64,000 nucleotides of DNA from Thuidium tamariscinum (taxonomy: Eukaryota; Streptophyta; Bryopsida; Hypnales; Thuidiaceae). Under the pieces are notes generated by a model, which worked only from the letters and a program-made list of their open reading frames with translations, was not told the DNA's origin and ran no database searches. The DNA lies in NCBI GenBank assembly GCA_947034885.2, contig OX344756.2, positions 14,256,098-14,320,097 on the forward strand, given 5' to 3'. Position numbers and translations under genes: made by a program. How positions within the stretch are numbered: position 1 is the stretch's first letter; every line of letters begins with the position of its first letter. Below are positions 47,760-59,479 of the stretch, in pieces.

Positions 47760-48905
47760 CAATTAGTTTGAAATGAGTCTTACAATACACAAATTTAAAT
47801 TTGTAAATTTATTTTGTATGGTAATGGTGAAAGCAAAATTCACTTCAAAGAAATAGATGTAAGAAACACCAAGCATTGTCATGACCACACAATCTATCTA
47901 GGATTTGAAGAATTTAATAAATGACACCCCTTCTCTAATGGGGATTTGAAACCAAAAATAGCTAGCTCTATTAATAGTTGATATGAAAAAGATTCAATGT
48001 ATTCAAATTTGACTTACTTACACTTGATTAGGAACAAGTTCCAAAGGTAGTTGTTTTATACAAACAAGCATTATGTACAAACAATGTACATTGGAGGAAG
48101 TAGATAGTCTTAATGCCCAAGCTGTTCTTGAGCCTTCTACCTTAGAGCGTATATAAAAATGTGAGTATTGACGCTCCACAATGGAGCACATACATGTGTG
48201 TAGTGGGAATTTGGGATTCAAAATTGTTCTCATTAGCTCATAATATTGATTTGCTCCAAGGTAAGAATACCCTAAACAATTAAAGTAAGTATTTTAGCAT
48301 GAAGGATATAGAAAATTCATTGAGAAATCAAGCTCAATGTGTCCAAAAATAAGGGAGAGGAAGAATGCAAAACAAAAGATTTTTTTTCTCCAATAATGAA
48401 TATTTTAATCAATATAAATGTGGACTCTTCATCGGGACCCCATTCATGTTTCATGGCTTCACCTAAAACAAACAATGTATATATGAGGAGGTCGGCAATT
48501 TTAAAGCCAATGCCATTTCAACTTCAAAATTTTATAACTAATTCCTCAAAGCTCCAAAAAATATGACATAACTTGGGTTAGATGCCAATTCCACTTGACT
48601 TTCAAGGAAAATGTATTGAAAATGTCTCAAGAAGTTTCAACTCCCAAAAACTCAGTTTCAGCTGTTACATTGGTGCTTTATGGACCTCCTACCTTAGTTA
48701 GCATGAAGTTTAGTTTCTAATACCTCCACACGCTTGTTCTAAGCATTATCCATGCATCTTGAGTTCTTAGTCCAAACACACACACATCTACACTGCTGAC
48801 ACCTTTACAATACGGTAAGAGATAAAACAGTCCAAGTGAGGCTATAAAACCAAGTCCACATGATGATAAAGAAACTCTGGCCATCAAAGAAGTAACTTGG
48901 GCAAC
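47760..48905 (-). repeat. module 3'-zone fragment (copy 5)
   Basis: AAAGCAAAATTCAC, GAAATAGATGTAAGAA and ATCTATCTAGGATTTGAAGA match 5860-5940. CTTTACAATACGGTAAGA and AGTGAGGCTATAAAACCAAG (48800-48870) match 6165-6215 and 49850-49895. A MITE interrupts it at about 48340-48705. The reading frame and 5' zone are missing, and a P3 repeat follows. It stands in the same orientation next to copy 3. Confidence 0.55.
48340..48705. mobile_element. MITE of the CTAAGGTAGGAGGT family, left end decayed
   Basis: The right edge TATGGACCTCCTACCTTAG is intact. CTCCAAAAAATATGACATAA and GGTTAGATGCCAATTCC match 34380-34420. The left terminus could not be placed. It lies inside module copy 5. Confidence 0.6.
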
Positions 48906-48929
48906 AGTCACCGTGGACTCAGGCTCCCT

Positions 48930-49385
48930 TGCTCGGGCCCTCCAAGTCATTCCAAGGTGCAAGTGAAAAAAAGTCCTGTATTTTGTGCTTGATTAATTTA
49001 TCTTAAACTTCCTCTCTCATAATTTGGGACCCTGATTGCAAATATGAATTCAAAGTTTGCAAATTTTTTCATTCTTGGAAAATAAAAAAATTTAGTGTTT
49101 TCATGAGGGACCAAACAAGGACTAAGGTCAATTCACCCTGCCCCTTGCAATTGCCCCAATGGGCAAGGGTGAATACCCCCTCACTTGGCCACTTAAAAAA
49201 ATGATAAATTTTTTATTTTCCACTCATGATAAAATTTGCAAATTTTGAGTTCATTTTTACAATTAGAAGTCCCAAATTAGCTATGAAAGGTATAGTAGGT
49301 AAATTAATCAAGCATAAAATAGGGGGCTTTTAATTTTACTTGTGCCCTTGGAATGAGGCTTGGTGTGGCCAAGCAAGGGGGCCAG
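48930..49385. repeat. inverted pair of P3 repeats
   Basis: 48935-49145 reads one way (GGTGCAAGTG, CAAATATGAATTCAAAG, AATTCACCCTGCCCC). 49150-49385 reads the other way (CAAATTTTGAGTTCATTTT, GCTTTTAATTTTACTTGTGC, CAGTTCACCCTGCCCC). Together they form a large foldback. 49301-49311 (AAATTAATCAAG) is the unoccupied form of the site filled by a P2 element at 63309. Confidence 0.7.
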
Positions 49386-50206
49386 TTCACCCTGCCCCCC
49401 AGTGGACTCTTCTTCTTATGCAATTGGCTTTCCCATGTAGCTTCATCAGCAAACGAAAAACCCAGTTGTAGTTCATCATCTAAAGTAGCATTAGTCTCTT
49501 CCCATAATCCTACTGTAGCTTTCAGCATCCATGTCTGAAGAATGCATCCATGTCTGAAGAATGCATCCATGGCAAAAGGGAAAGCCAAATCCACTGCAAA
49601 ACACAAGATTCAAGAACAAATCCTCATCACCAAGCAAGATCTGAAGACAGAGCTGGATTCCAAAACAAAACCAATTCAGTTAATGAGAACAATCATTCTG
49701 AGTCCCAAGTTTCCACTGCTCAAATGTATGTGCTCCATGTACATGGTCAAAATACACCTCTGAATACATGCTCTGGTCAGCATGAAATTTACAAAAACCT
49801 CTACCCAGCTATTCTTGAGTCCAAACCCATACAGCTACCATCTCAACAATACGGTTAAAACAAAACACCAATCCAAAAGAGGCTACAAAACCAAGTCAAT
49901 ATGATACAGAAACTCTGGCTAGTGGCTCTAATCCAACACCTCCATATCACTAGTAAGTAACAAACTACCCCATCGGACTCTTCTTCTTCTGCAATTGGCT
50001 TTCCCGTACAGTTTCATCAACAAACCAACTGAAGGAAACCAATCACCTCGTGCTAAGAAGAAGATAGTGGAGGATAAAGAAACAAAGAAACACTACAGTA
50101 ATGAGTTACCCAACCCAACCTTAATTATTCTTCTCGAGGGCAATTTTTTTCTCTCTCCAAATGCTGTACAATAGGTCACTGACTGCCTGCAGAGAATGGA
50201 GTTAAC

Positions 50207-50509
50207 TTAAGGCCCGGTTTCCTCCGCAATCTTGGGAAGGATTTCGCAGTTGCCGTTGCTTTTTGTCGGTAGAGGCCCCAGAAGAGCACCATCCACATCG
50301 AAACGTGCAGGGACAGGAACTTGCGGAAAAAAGTCCCCTGCCACGGGAGCAACGGGTGGGCCTGCAACCGGAGCTACCGCCTGACCTGCCGCGCGAACGC
50401 CTGTGCCAACGAACTGCGGGAGTACTGCGCCGTTCACGACCGGTGCCGCTCCGACCACCTGCGGCACTGCTCCATTCGGGACTACGCCTCCTGCGTTCGC
50501 CTGCGCCAT
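50207..50509 (-). CDS. putative ~100-residue Ala/Pro/Gly/Val-rich protein, copy 3
   Basis: It begins MAQANAGGVVPNGAVPQVVG, contains a short APVAGPPVAPVAG repeat, then PARFDVDGALLGPL and EILPKIAEE, and ends at TAA (50207). The open frame runs upstream through HQITELRKGEES, so the true start may lie further 5' or in another exon; an in-frame TAG is present about 30 codons upstream of HQIT. The start region, tail and stop position agree with copy 1, and FDVDGALLG has one more codon than copy 1's FDDGVLLG. No known domain. This is the most intact copy together with copy 1. Confidence 0.4.
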   Translation of the reverse strand: MAQANAGGVVPNGAVPQVVGAAPVVNGAVLPQFVGTGVRAAGQAVAPVAGPPVAPVAGDFFPQVPVPARFDVDGALLGPLPTKSNGNCEILPKIAEETGP

Positions 50510-50649
50510 TGCGAATCGTGACTCTTCCCCTTTGCGCAATTCGGTGATTTGATGGGCGTGCTGTCCAACAAAGACAATGAAGCCACTGTCAAGTAAAGAA
50601 AACTACACAAATTGACGCACCTAAAGAAAAGAAGCGGCTTCCCCTTCGA

Positions 50650-50890
50650 TCGATCTCAGCGGGAGCGCAAAGATAAAAAGGGACTTCTCCTAAAATCACA
50701 GCGGGAGCGGAAGAAAAAAAGAGGCCTCTCCTCCAATTCGATCACAGCGGGAGAGGAAAGGGAAAAAATACGGCTTTTCCTTCGATTCAATCACAGCGGG
50801 AGCGGAAAAAAGAAAAGAGGCCTCTCCTCCAATTCGATCACAGCGGGAGAGGAAAGGAAAAAAATACGGCTTCTCCGATCACAACGGGAG
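50650..50890. repeat. minisatellite in module copy 3, 41-48-bp units
   Basis: Six units, with GCGGGAG (ACGGGAG in the last) at 50659, 50701, 50747, 50795, 50843 and 50884. Units 2-5 alternate between two types (GCGGGAGCGGAAGAA then AGGCCTCTCC; GCGGGAGAGGAAAGG then ATACGGCTTYTCC), giving a ~95-bp dimer present twice. The core is the same TCGATCACAGCGGG as in the copy 1 array. Confidence 0.85.
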
Positions 50891-51560
50891 CGGAAGAAAG
50901 GATCCGTGCAGCCCTGCATTCCAACGCACATGGGCAAGAGTTCGGAGCTCAACTCACTCGCGGAGCTCAAATTCAAATCTCAGTGAAGCGCGAGTTGTAG
51001 GCCCCGGGAGGAATGATCCAAATGTTGCCACTCCTTCACGGTCTAGAAATATCAGGGAGTACGTACATTTCTTTAAAATGCAGGCGATTCCTGCGCTAAT
51101 CAAATGTCTTGAGACCCAAAGCTAGTACAGATACAGAATTTCGTTTCGGGCCGAGCCTCCCAGGTAACAATAATTCACCAGTATATCCAAACCGGGATCC
51201 AAACTGACCTTACGAGAGATGGTACAGCGGAGGTTTAGAAGCACGAAAGCTGATCTTTACCGGCCCCAGAGCGAAGGCGCGTGAGTGCAATGTCGAAACT
51301 GAAGACGAGGGATCGGAGAATAGAGTGTGCACAAGACAGGGGGAAGACAGGGAGTATATGTCCGGACGTACTCCATGAATTGTACAGAAGAACGTACACG
51401 AGAGGTATATGAGACGGTATACGATGAGGTATACGACACGAGAAGGCATCGGAGATGGTACTTCCATGTTGTGTTGGAATCAGAAATTTTAGAGAATCAT
51501 CGCTGAGTTTTCCAGAGTCAAAATTGCCTTCATTGACTTCAACGATATTTTCACTTTCAA

Positions 51561-52365
51561 CCCCTAACTGCCCAATCGACCATATGTGGTCGAGCTGAAA
51601 TTTCAGGCCCATTTTTGAATGGGCAGTGAAATTCCTTTGATTGTTTAAAAAAAAATTCGGCAGTTGAAGGGTTAACTATTGAAAACTTTCATTTTTCACT
51701 GAAAAAAGTACATATTTGATTAATGAGAGGTCTTCAAAGGCATACATGTACCATAAGTGAAGTGGAAAGCTTGCCAATTTTACTTTATTTTCTAGCTTTA
51801 TGCAATTTCATTTGATTTGAGATCTAAAAAATTGTACATATCCATTTGCTTTGAGAATGGTTCCAATGAAAAGAGGAAAGTGTTTTCATGATATTCACCA
51901 TTGAAAATTTAAACATACAACTATTGATTTGGAGTTATTTGCAATTTCTACTTATAAAAAATAATTGCATTTCAACAATTGCAAGGTGTATTGTGTATTC
52001 AGAATTTATTAGCTTTTCATGAGAATTCAAGTTTTTTAGAAGTGCATTTTAGTGTGCTAATACTCTTCAAAGTTGTTCATGTCACTTCCAATCCTTCAAA
52101 AAATTAATATGCAAATTTGAGAAACATTGTGGAAAAAGGTAGCATACAAAATATAAAAAATGCACTCTTCTCTTATTATAATCTCACAATTCCTATGCAA
52201 TTTTGTGCTCAAAATTTTTGCACTAATTATTAAAAAAAAATCTCTTTAAACATCTATGTGGTTAGATTTTGGAAAAAAATCAATTTGCTTCACAAGGGAT
52301 GACATCAAGCCCATGCACTTCTTTCATAGTCAAAACATACTTGAAAAGGCTTGGGCATTTAGGAG
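51561..52365 (+). mobile_element. TTAA element, first of a tandem pair, 805 bp
   Basis: Edges TCAA/CCCCTAACTGCCCAA and TTGGGCATTTAGGAG/TTAA form a clear inverted pair (about 13 of 15). The interior (TTAACTATTGAAAACT, GATTTGAGATCTAAAAAATT, TTTTAGTGTGCTAA) matches 52370-53200 in the same orientation. Non-coding. Confidence 0.7.
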
Positions 52366-52369
52366 TTAA

Positions 52370-53200
52370 CTCTTGAATTTCCTTACCCCCTACCTACCTG
52401 GGCAAACATATATGGTCAATCTGAAAACTTCAGCTCAAATCTGAATGGGCAATTAAATTCTTTTGACCGTTCTGGAAAAAAAATTTAGACAGTTTTTAGT
52501 ATTAACTATTGAAAACTCTCATTTTTCACAGGAAAAAAAGTAAATATTTGATTATTTAGGGGTCTTCAAAGACATATATAAAACATTAGGGGAGACTAAA
52601 GCTTGCCAAATCTACTTCATTTTCCACTTTAGTGCACAACTTGCCAATTTCACTTGATTTGAGATCTAAAAAATTGTACTCATCCAAATGCTTTGAAAAT
52701 GGTCCCAGTATAAAGAGTAAAGTATTTTCATGATTTTCACCATTGAAAATTTCAACATGCAAGTGTTGATTTGAAGATTTTTGAGACTTTTAGTTATAGA
52801 AAAAATTGTATTACCATCAATTGCAAGGTGGATTGTATAGTAAATTTGATAGCTTTTCAAGTGAAATTAAGTTTTTTGAAAATACATTTTAGTGTGCTAA
52901 CACTATTTGTATTTGTTCATGTCACCATTAATGACAAAAAACTTTAGTATACAAATTTCTAAAACATTGTAGGGAGAGGTAGCATACTAAAAATAGAAAA
53001 TATATATTTCTCTTGTTATAATCTTACAATTCCTTCTCAACTTTACACTCAAAATTGATTTGTAGACTAATATGCAAGCTCTTAAAACATCTATGTGGTT
53101 GGATTTTGAAAAAAGAAAAATTTGCTTCATTGGAGATTACTAGAAGCCAATGCTCTTTTTTCATAAAAAACACACTTGCCAAGGCTTAGGCACTTAGGGG
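52370..53200 (+). mobile_element. TTAA element, second of a tandem pair, 831 bp
   Basis: It starts right after the TTAA shared with the first element (52366-52369) and ends GGCACTTAGGGG/TTAA (53201-53204). Diverged but collinear with 51561-52365. Head-to-tail elements sharing one target point to recombination or duplication of a unit rather than two chance insertions. Confidence 0.65.
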
Positions 53201-53204
53201 TTAA

Positions 53205-53750
53205 CTATGTTTTTACTAAAGATGCTCCAAAACTTTCATTTATAGAACATGTACCCAAAATTTTGAAATAAAATATTTTGGACACATATGATCATAGGAT
53301 CTTGTATTATGTTGGTTTGCTAAGATGCATGTGGAAAATTTTCAGAAATTTCCATTGTAAAGATTGCAAAATATTGAATCTTAAATTGACAAAAATCCTT
53401 TTGGAGGGCCTAAAAGAATGAGGTAGCTGCACTTCACAAGGTCACATTTGTAAGGGAAAATGCCTATGTTGTTAGTGCTTCCTTAAATTCATTCTTCAAG
53501 GCAAGTTTGTTGCATGCTTCAAAATTTTCAAATTATTTTAAATTGTATAGCATAAAGTAGAAGCCCTAGTAACCAATCATTTAAGCAATTTTGGTGAAGA
53601 TGGTGAGGAATAAAAACTAGTGAAAGTTTTTTCCATATGGGAAGATAAGAGATACATATGGGGATAGATAATTTTGTAAAAAAATTTCACAAAATTCAAA
53701 TTTTTTTACAATAATTTTCCATATATCCAATGTTTTTTAAGCATTTGTCA
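53205..53750 (-). mobile_element. inverted P1 fragment facing a full P1 element
   Basis: GGATCTTGTATT, ACAAGGTCACATTTG, CATTCTTCAAGGCAAGTTTG and AAATTATTTTAAATTGTA are the reverse complement of the P1 right half (compare 23320-23600). It starts just after TTAA but lacks the first ~18 bp of the terminus. It ends at the TTAA where the next P1 copy begins. Confidence 0.5.
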
Positions 53751-53925
53751 TTAACCCCTAAAGGACCAAGCTACATTTTTTGGCAACATAGAAATTTTGG
53801 GCAAGTCACTACAAATAGAATTTTTTTTATTGAAATTTTCACACAAGATGTGAGCAAAGAGTGACTTTTAAGGTCCAAAAAATTTCATAACTTTAACTCT
53901 ATGGTCAAAAAATTAGTGTACAATA

Positions 53926-55413
53926 CAGGGTTGCTATTTTGTGAGCCTGTGAGTATGAACTTGTGAGCCTGTGAGCTTGCGAGCCTACACAATTTTTAAA
54001 AATTCCATCTAAAACTTTTGGCCAAATTTGATTAACTTTGGTAAATTTTAGTGCCTATTATTGTGGAACTATTATCATGTACCTATTACCGTGGTCCTTT
54101 GAATAACTTTGTCTTACCATTTATTGTACTTTGCTAGATTTTATGAAGAAAAAAAAATTAGTGACTAATTATAATTTTTTTGAAATCAAATGAGGTTATT
54201 TCACAAATTTAGATTTTTACGAACACTCTCCTTAGTCTTGTCCCTTGGTATCAAAGGGAGTCCTACAGCTTTGATTTAAAAAAATTGTTTTTCTCCCTTG
54301 CAATTGTAGGACTCCCCTCGGCGCTAAGGGGAGTCCCTTGGCCGGGAAGGAAATAAATAAATAAATAAATAAATTTTATTTTTTATTTTTTTGCAATTAT
54401 AATTTTATCGGAGCCGTGGGACTCCTCTCGGCGCCGAGGGGTACTAAGAAGCAAGACCAAAGAGAGTGTTCATAAAAATCTAGCAAAGCTTGACAAGTAT
54501 TGTTTCAAGATGATAAATAAACAACCATTGGATCAAGAAAGAAGAAATGAATCCCTTCATTGGATGAACAAGAGGATAATGAGTCAACTAATCAATAATC
54601 TTGTGTAACAAAATTCATTCTTTACAAAAGTAATCCCTATCAATCAAATATTTTCTTAAAAATCTTAACAAGTTCCATTATCGATACATTAAGACAAACC
54701 TATAGGTGCCTACATTGGCCTTTGAGAAGACCTACACTACTATAAAATACTCATGAATAAAATGAAATTTGGTACAACGAAGTTCTTTCCATATATAATG
54801 AAATCATACAAACAAATTTTTTTCTAAAATTTAAACAAGTCTATTGACTTAAAAATGAAGAGGGAATAATTGATGCCCTCCTATTGGCCTTGAAAAGACT
54901 TATAGTGCTACAAGACATGATCAACCGAAATAAAATTTAGTGTACCAAAGATTTTTATCAACAAATTTTCTTTCTAAAATCTAAACAATTGTAATAACAA
55001 CACATCAATAAAAATCATTAGTACCTTTTCCTAGGCCTCAAAAAGATCTACATTATTACTAGGATAATAATCAACCAATCACTCTATATTAACTTAATTC
55101 CATCTTTATTCATCTTTCATATCAATTGAATTCTTCATTTTTGTAATGTATACTTTTAAGTAAGATTGAAAATTAGAATCTTCATCCAATTTCAACATAA
55201 CCATGGTAATAGGTCCACGGTAATAGGTCTACAAAATAGGTACTAAAATTTATTAGAAATAAAAAATTTTGATTCAAATTTTAAGATGGAATCAATTTTA
55301 ATGAATAAAATTAAGTTTTATAATGCTTCTTCAAATTTTTAAGCTCTACACTCACAGAATCCCTGCTCTACGCTCACATGCTATGCTCACAAGCTCACAG
55401 AATAGCACCGCTG
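53926..55413. mobile_element. 1488-bp TIR element with 9-bp target duplication
   Basis: Left end CAGGGTTGCTATTTTGTGAG; the right end CTCACAGAATAGCACCGCTG is its inverse with a few mismatches. Flanked by TGTACAATA at 53917-53925 and 55414-55422. The CAGGG...CNCTG tips are hAT-like but the 9-bp duplication is one longer than usual for hAT, so a Mutator-like origin is also possible. Repeated TGTGAGC motifs follow each end. No transposase frame. Confidence 0.75.
54212..54480. mobile_element. 269-bp MITE with TA duplication
   Basis: Inverted ends GATTTTTACGAACACTCTC and GAGTGTTCATAAAAATC, with TA at 54210-54211 and 54481-54482. The interior has GC-rich hairpins (GACTCCCCTCGGCGC and its inverse; CTCTCGGCGCCGAGGG) and an (AAAT)5 run. 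It lies inside 53926-55413. Confidence 0.75.
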
Positions 55414-56317
55414 TGTACAATATGTTTTTTTTTCTCTTTGCCAAGCAAGCCAAGCAAATAAAAATCTCACATTTTAAAAAAAATGAAATTGATTTTCCAA
55501 GTTTCATATATCTGTCGAATGCTTTAAATTGTTTCATTTTGATTAATGAGATAAAAGTTACATGGAGTTTTAGTTTGCAAGTAGTTATGAATTCTCCATT
55601 CTAAGATAAAATTCAAAGTCCTATATTTAACTCAATTTTTTTTAAACATAAAATTTTAGGATTTAGATTGTTTCTTTTAATATCACAACGGATTTTCATT
55701 TTTCAATTCTATAACTAAAGTCTTAATAACTTAGTATTTTGAATCAGTCTTTGTTTCTTTCTACTTATTATTCTTTTCCTAAATGTTGTACAATTTTAAA
55801 TGATTATAAAATTTTCAAGCATGTAGCAAACTTGCATTGATGAATTAATCCAAAGAAACAGCACCAACATAGACATGTTTTCATGCAAATGTGACCTTCT
55901 AAAGCACAATTGACTAGTTTTTAATAGGACCATTTATTTTTGTCAATTCAAACTTCAATATCATGCAATCCACATGGTGGGAATTTTTGAAATTTTTTCA
56001 CATCTTCTCAAACCAACATAATACAAGTTCCTATGATTATATGTGTCTAAAAATGTTTAATATAATTCTTTTGGTATTTGTACTAAAAATGGCAATTTTG
56101 GAACATTTTGGGTGAGAACATAGTCAAAGAACTTAATGTCTTAAAGAATTGACATACTGCCCCTTATTGGCATCAATGTAATGATTTTGTTCAAAAAAAT
56201 GAATGAAATTGAATGTTTTGGAGGATGGAATGGGGCCACAAATAAGATGATGGAATAGGTAACTAATGAAATTGGATTGGTCTATTTTAAGTGTATACTT
56301 AGGTGAGTTGGGAACTA

Positions 56318-56550
56318 CGATTGCTAGTATGTGAGCATAGAAGTGTGAGCTTATGAGCCTCAAAGATGATGCACCTATAGTATAGGTGCTTATACTATAG
56401 AACCTTCTATAATAAGAGTGTATTTATATTATAAGTACATATATTATAGGTATTTTTACTATAAACACCTTCAAAGGTGGCAATATATCTACTTATATAC
56501 ATATTAAAAGCTCACATGCTCACATGTTCATGCTCACACACTATCGTTGG
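56318..56550. mobile_element. 233-bp MITE related to 53926-55413
   Basis: The TGTGAGC-rich ends (GCTAGTATGTGAGCATAG left; CATGCTCACACACTATCG right) resemble those of the 1488-bp element. Flanked by TTGGGAACTA (56308-56317) and TTGGAAACTA (56551-56560), which match at 9 of 10. The interior has short palindromes such as CTATAGTATAGG...CTATAG. Confidence 0.6.
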
Positions 56551-56803
56551 TTGGAAACTATCTTGGGTTATTAATAATTTCACTAATATTTGTGTATAGG
56601 TGGTTGCTTTGTAAGATAATACACATGTTGGTGAAGTGAATATTTTCAATGTAAATTTTTGATGAAGCAATGTTTTGATTCTACAAATGTACTTTCATTT
56701 TATACATTTGGTTACTTTTGTATAAATATAGATCACACTAAATAATAGCCTTACCAGACCTTCAACTTTAAATAGTACAACTTTGAAAATTTGCACTATT
56801 TAA

Positions 56804-57447
56804 GGGTTGTTGAAAGAAACACTTATTGTTTTTGGTTCAAAATGATCTATGTCAATAAGTCTTGTGAATTTTGAAATAAATTTAAGAAAATGATATATGG
56901 ATAATTTGAAGAGAAATGAGACTATGGATGTTCTTAAAATTGAGACCTAGGAAAATTTAACTCTAAAAGTTTTGCATCCTAAAATGCAATAGAAAATACA
57001 ATGAAAATAGACACTTTGATGTTTGATTTTTTTTAAATAGTAAAAGAATTCAAAAAATATAAATGAAAATAAAAGAAATTCTAACTTAAAGATGCTCCTT
57101 CTCACCCATTTTCATCTTTGAAAAAAATTGTATTCTCTACACCTACACAAAGGTAGTGCACTTTGAGCACATGTGAAAGTAAGACAATTTATTATTTTTA
57201 GAAAATCTCTTTGTGGGCTTGTATATCTTTATTAGAAATCTATGCATGCCAATTTTGATCTTAAAATTTGCATTCTAGGGTCAAAAATAGGATTTAAACC
57301 CCTAAATTACATTATGTCTAGAACTATATGTGTCTTCATTTCAAGTTTTGTTTGAAATGGCCAAATGATGCAAAAGTTATGAGTAAAAAATCACTTGTCC
57401 AAGGTTAAAGGGACAAAAGATAGGACAAGTGTTTCTTGCAATCACCC
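56804..57447. mobile_element. GGGTGATTGC-type TIR element with TTAA duplication, 644 bp
   Basis: Left edge TTAA/GGGTTGTTGAAAGAAACACT; right edge AGTGTTTCTTGCAATCACCC/TTAA (16 of 20 pair). TTAA at 56800-56803 and 57448-57451. This is the clearest member of the family also seen at 1-156, 4406 and 39157. Non-coding. Confidence 0.75.
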
Positions 57448-57724
57448 TTAATTATGCCTCCAAAATTTTTATAGCTAGTGGAAATTTTTTAATAAGAATT
57501 TGCTAGTGTAAATATTCCCTCAATATTTCTCTTTACATACTCATGGTGCCATATGAGCTTATTAAACTCGTTTAAAGTAGAATTATATTAGTTCAACAAT
57601 TAAAAATTGTGTAAAAGGTTTAAACACCATCTCAAAATTATGTAGTAGTTACACTAAAGTATCTTTCAGAGCTAAGGGTTACAATGTAGTGATTTTCTTA
57701 CATCCTTTGAAGAGGTGAGCCAAT

Positions 57725-58522
57725 GAATATACAATGAATCTTCAATGAATTTCAATATTAAGGCCCTATGTGACAAGCAATCATTATAACTAAATGAATA
57801 TTATTCTTTTTTATTTCTTGCAAATCAAGCTACATGCCTTTTTTAAGTTATAAATTTTTAGCATGTAGGTGTGAAAATTTGAAATCAATGCAAAATTTTG
57901 GAAATTTAGGAGTAAAGAAATCCATAAACAATAAAAACACTCATTTTTTTGAGATTTCACTTTAGGCTTACATTTACTAAAGAATATTGTAGTGTGAATC
58001 AAATTTTTATGAATCAAATTTTTATGAATCAAATGTATTCAATTTTTAGAATAATAGTACCATGGAAGTAGGCCCAAACTTTAATTTTTTGTTTTTGGAG
58101 TTTTTCAAATTTTCAAATTGGAATATTTACTACATTTGATAAGCTTTATTTTGTAAATCAAACTCAAAATAGAAAGAGATCAATTCAATGTTCAAAATTG
58201 AGACAAACAACAAGAAGCTAGAAGTTGCTTTTATAACAATATCGACTTATTTTCCAACTTTATTTTAGGACACATTCCTATTTTATTTAGAATTCAATAC
58301 ACAATTCAAAATTCTTGTACTTGTGAGGTTTTGGATTGCAAATATAGCTTATACTACTACAACTTACAAAATGCCTTACAGGGAATCTATTTATAGGATA
58401 AAATATTCCACTAGCAATTTGGTTGTGTACTTGTATTTATAATTTAAGCATTCCACATGTAAGGATGTTCTTCTCTAAATATTGTTGTATTCTAAAACTA
58501 TCTAAAGAATTAATCTTCCAAC
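57725..58522 (+). repeat. duplicated block, diverged copy C
   Basis: It matches the end of blocks A and B (2440-3730 and 11740-12640) through AAGTTATAAATTT, GTGTGAAAATTTGAAATCAA and TTCCAACT, where a TTAA-type edge begins at 58527. It has a 15-bp tandem (ATCAAATTTTTATGA) at about 57985-58030. It shares with copy B the sequence that copy A deleted. Confidence 0.65.
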
Positions 58523-58526
58523 TGAA

Positions 58527-59479
58527 CCCTTTAATGCCTTTCAAAGATAGAATTAGCCTATGAAAAAATATACATACAATATGTTTAGTTCTAGTTGGGC
58601 AAGTGTTTGGCACTCTAGGTAGAATTGTGTATTGATGAGATCTCTAACCAATTGATGTGGGATATTATTACTACAAATTTGATGGCTTTTTATTTTTATT
58701 TATTTATTGAAGGTGATTGATTTTCTTCTATTCAATTGGGGATAGACTTTCTTGTAAGCATGGGTGGTGTACAATTACATGTATTTAGTACATTTACTTG
58801 CATATTCCATACTTGCATACACCAACCAAGAGTTGCAAGTGGATAGGATTGGTAGGCTTGTTGGAGGATTGACTTTGATTTAATTAACTATGCCCAATAC
58901 TTGTCCAACTACATTTTGGTGCATTATATGCAGATTCTCTTACATTGCGAACCGTCTTGGCTTTGTTGGATTTTAAGCAATAAGTAGATAGAAAGGCAAA
59001 AATTGATTCTTTTTATGATAAAGATATTGGTGTGTTTCATTGATACATTTTATTTTCCAATACACATCATTCTAAAAACTAACCATTCACAACAAGCTCT
59101 ATGTAATGATTTAATTGTGTACTATGCAACCAAAAACATCTAATGCACTAAAATGTAGTACATCTATTAGTCTTCTATTATATTTTGGCATCTTTCCATA
59201 TACTTTCCTCATTGGCTTCTATAGCACGTATTGCAATATAGCCGAATAGTTTGTCCTTCTCCTTGATTCCCTACAGCTTCTAGTCTAATTCCTTAAATTT
59301 TCTACTTATGGTATTTCAAAAAAAACTTATTTTGCATATTCTCAAAAACTAAGCAACCTCCTTTCCTACACTGCTTACTATTGTAATTGAAATCTCATAT
59401 GATATCCAACTATTGGCTATGATAACTTCCGCTACATAAAAATCTATTTAAAAATTAAAAATTAAAAATCCTTATAAAA
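58527..59479. mobile_element. TTAA-type left end, remainder unresolved
   Basis: The edge TGAA/CCCTTTAATGCC repeats the one at 3828 and breaks copy C at a different point than the one at which copy A is broken. What follows is AT-rich with no partner end found. Interior text differs from 3840-4400. Confidence 0.4.

Larger units (their letters stand above)
49390..51480 (-). repeat. GC-rich gene-like module, copy 3
   Basis: 3' zone 49390-50200 (CTGAGTCCCAAGTTTCCACT at about 49699; AATCCAAAAGAGGCTACAAA at about 49870), conserved frame 50509-50207, 5' zone to about 51340. A ~60-bp segment (GACTCTTCTTCTTATGCAAT) occurs twice in the 3' zone, at 49405 and 49977. Unlike copies 1 and 2, the outer 5' segment is single, and the inner one is a minisatellite. 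The outermost part (51340-51440) has GTATACG-rich text as in copy 1. Confidence 0.65.
53755..56140 (+). mobile_element. TTAA element, P1 family, carrying two nested elements
   Basis: Left edge TTAA/CCCCTAAAGGACC; right edge decayed (AACTTAATGTC/TTAA at 56141). Removing 53926-55413 restores the P1 text ATATGTTTTTTTTTCTCTTT (compare 43915). CAAGCATGTAGCAAACTTGC and GAATCAGTCTTTG follow as in other copies. Non-coding. Confidence 0.65.

Noticed and set aside
50612-50986. Charged repeat protein on the plus strand across the minisatellite
   Set aside because: The frame follows from the repeat length and is not preserved in copy 1; the opposite strand carries the better supported frame.
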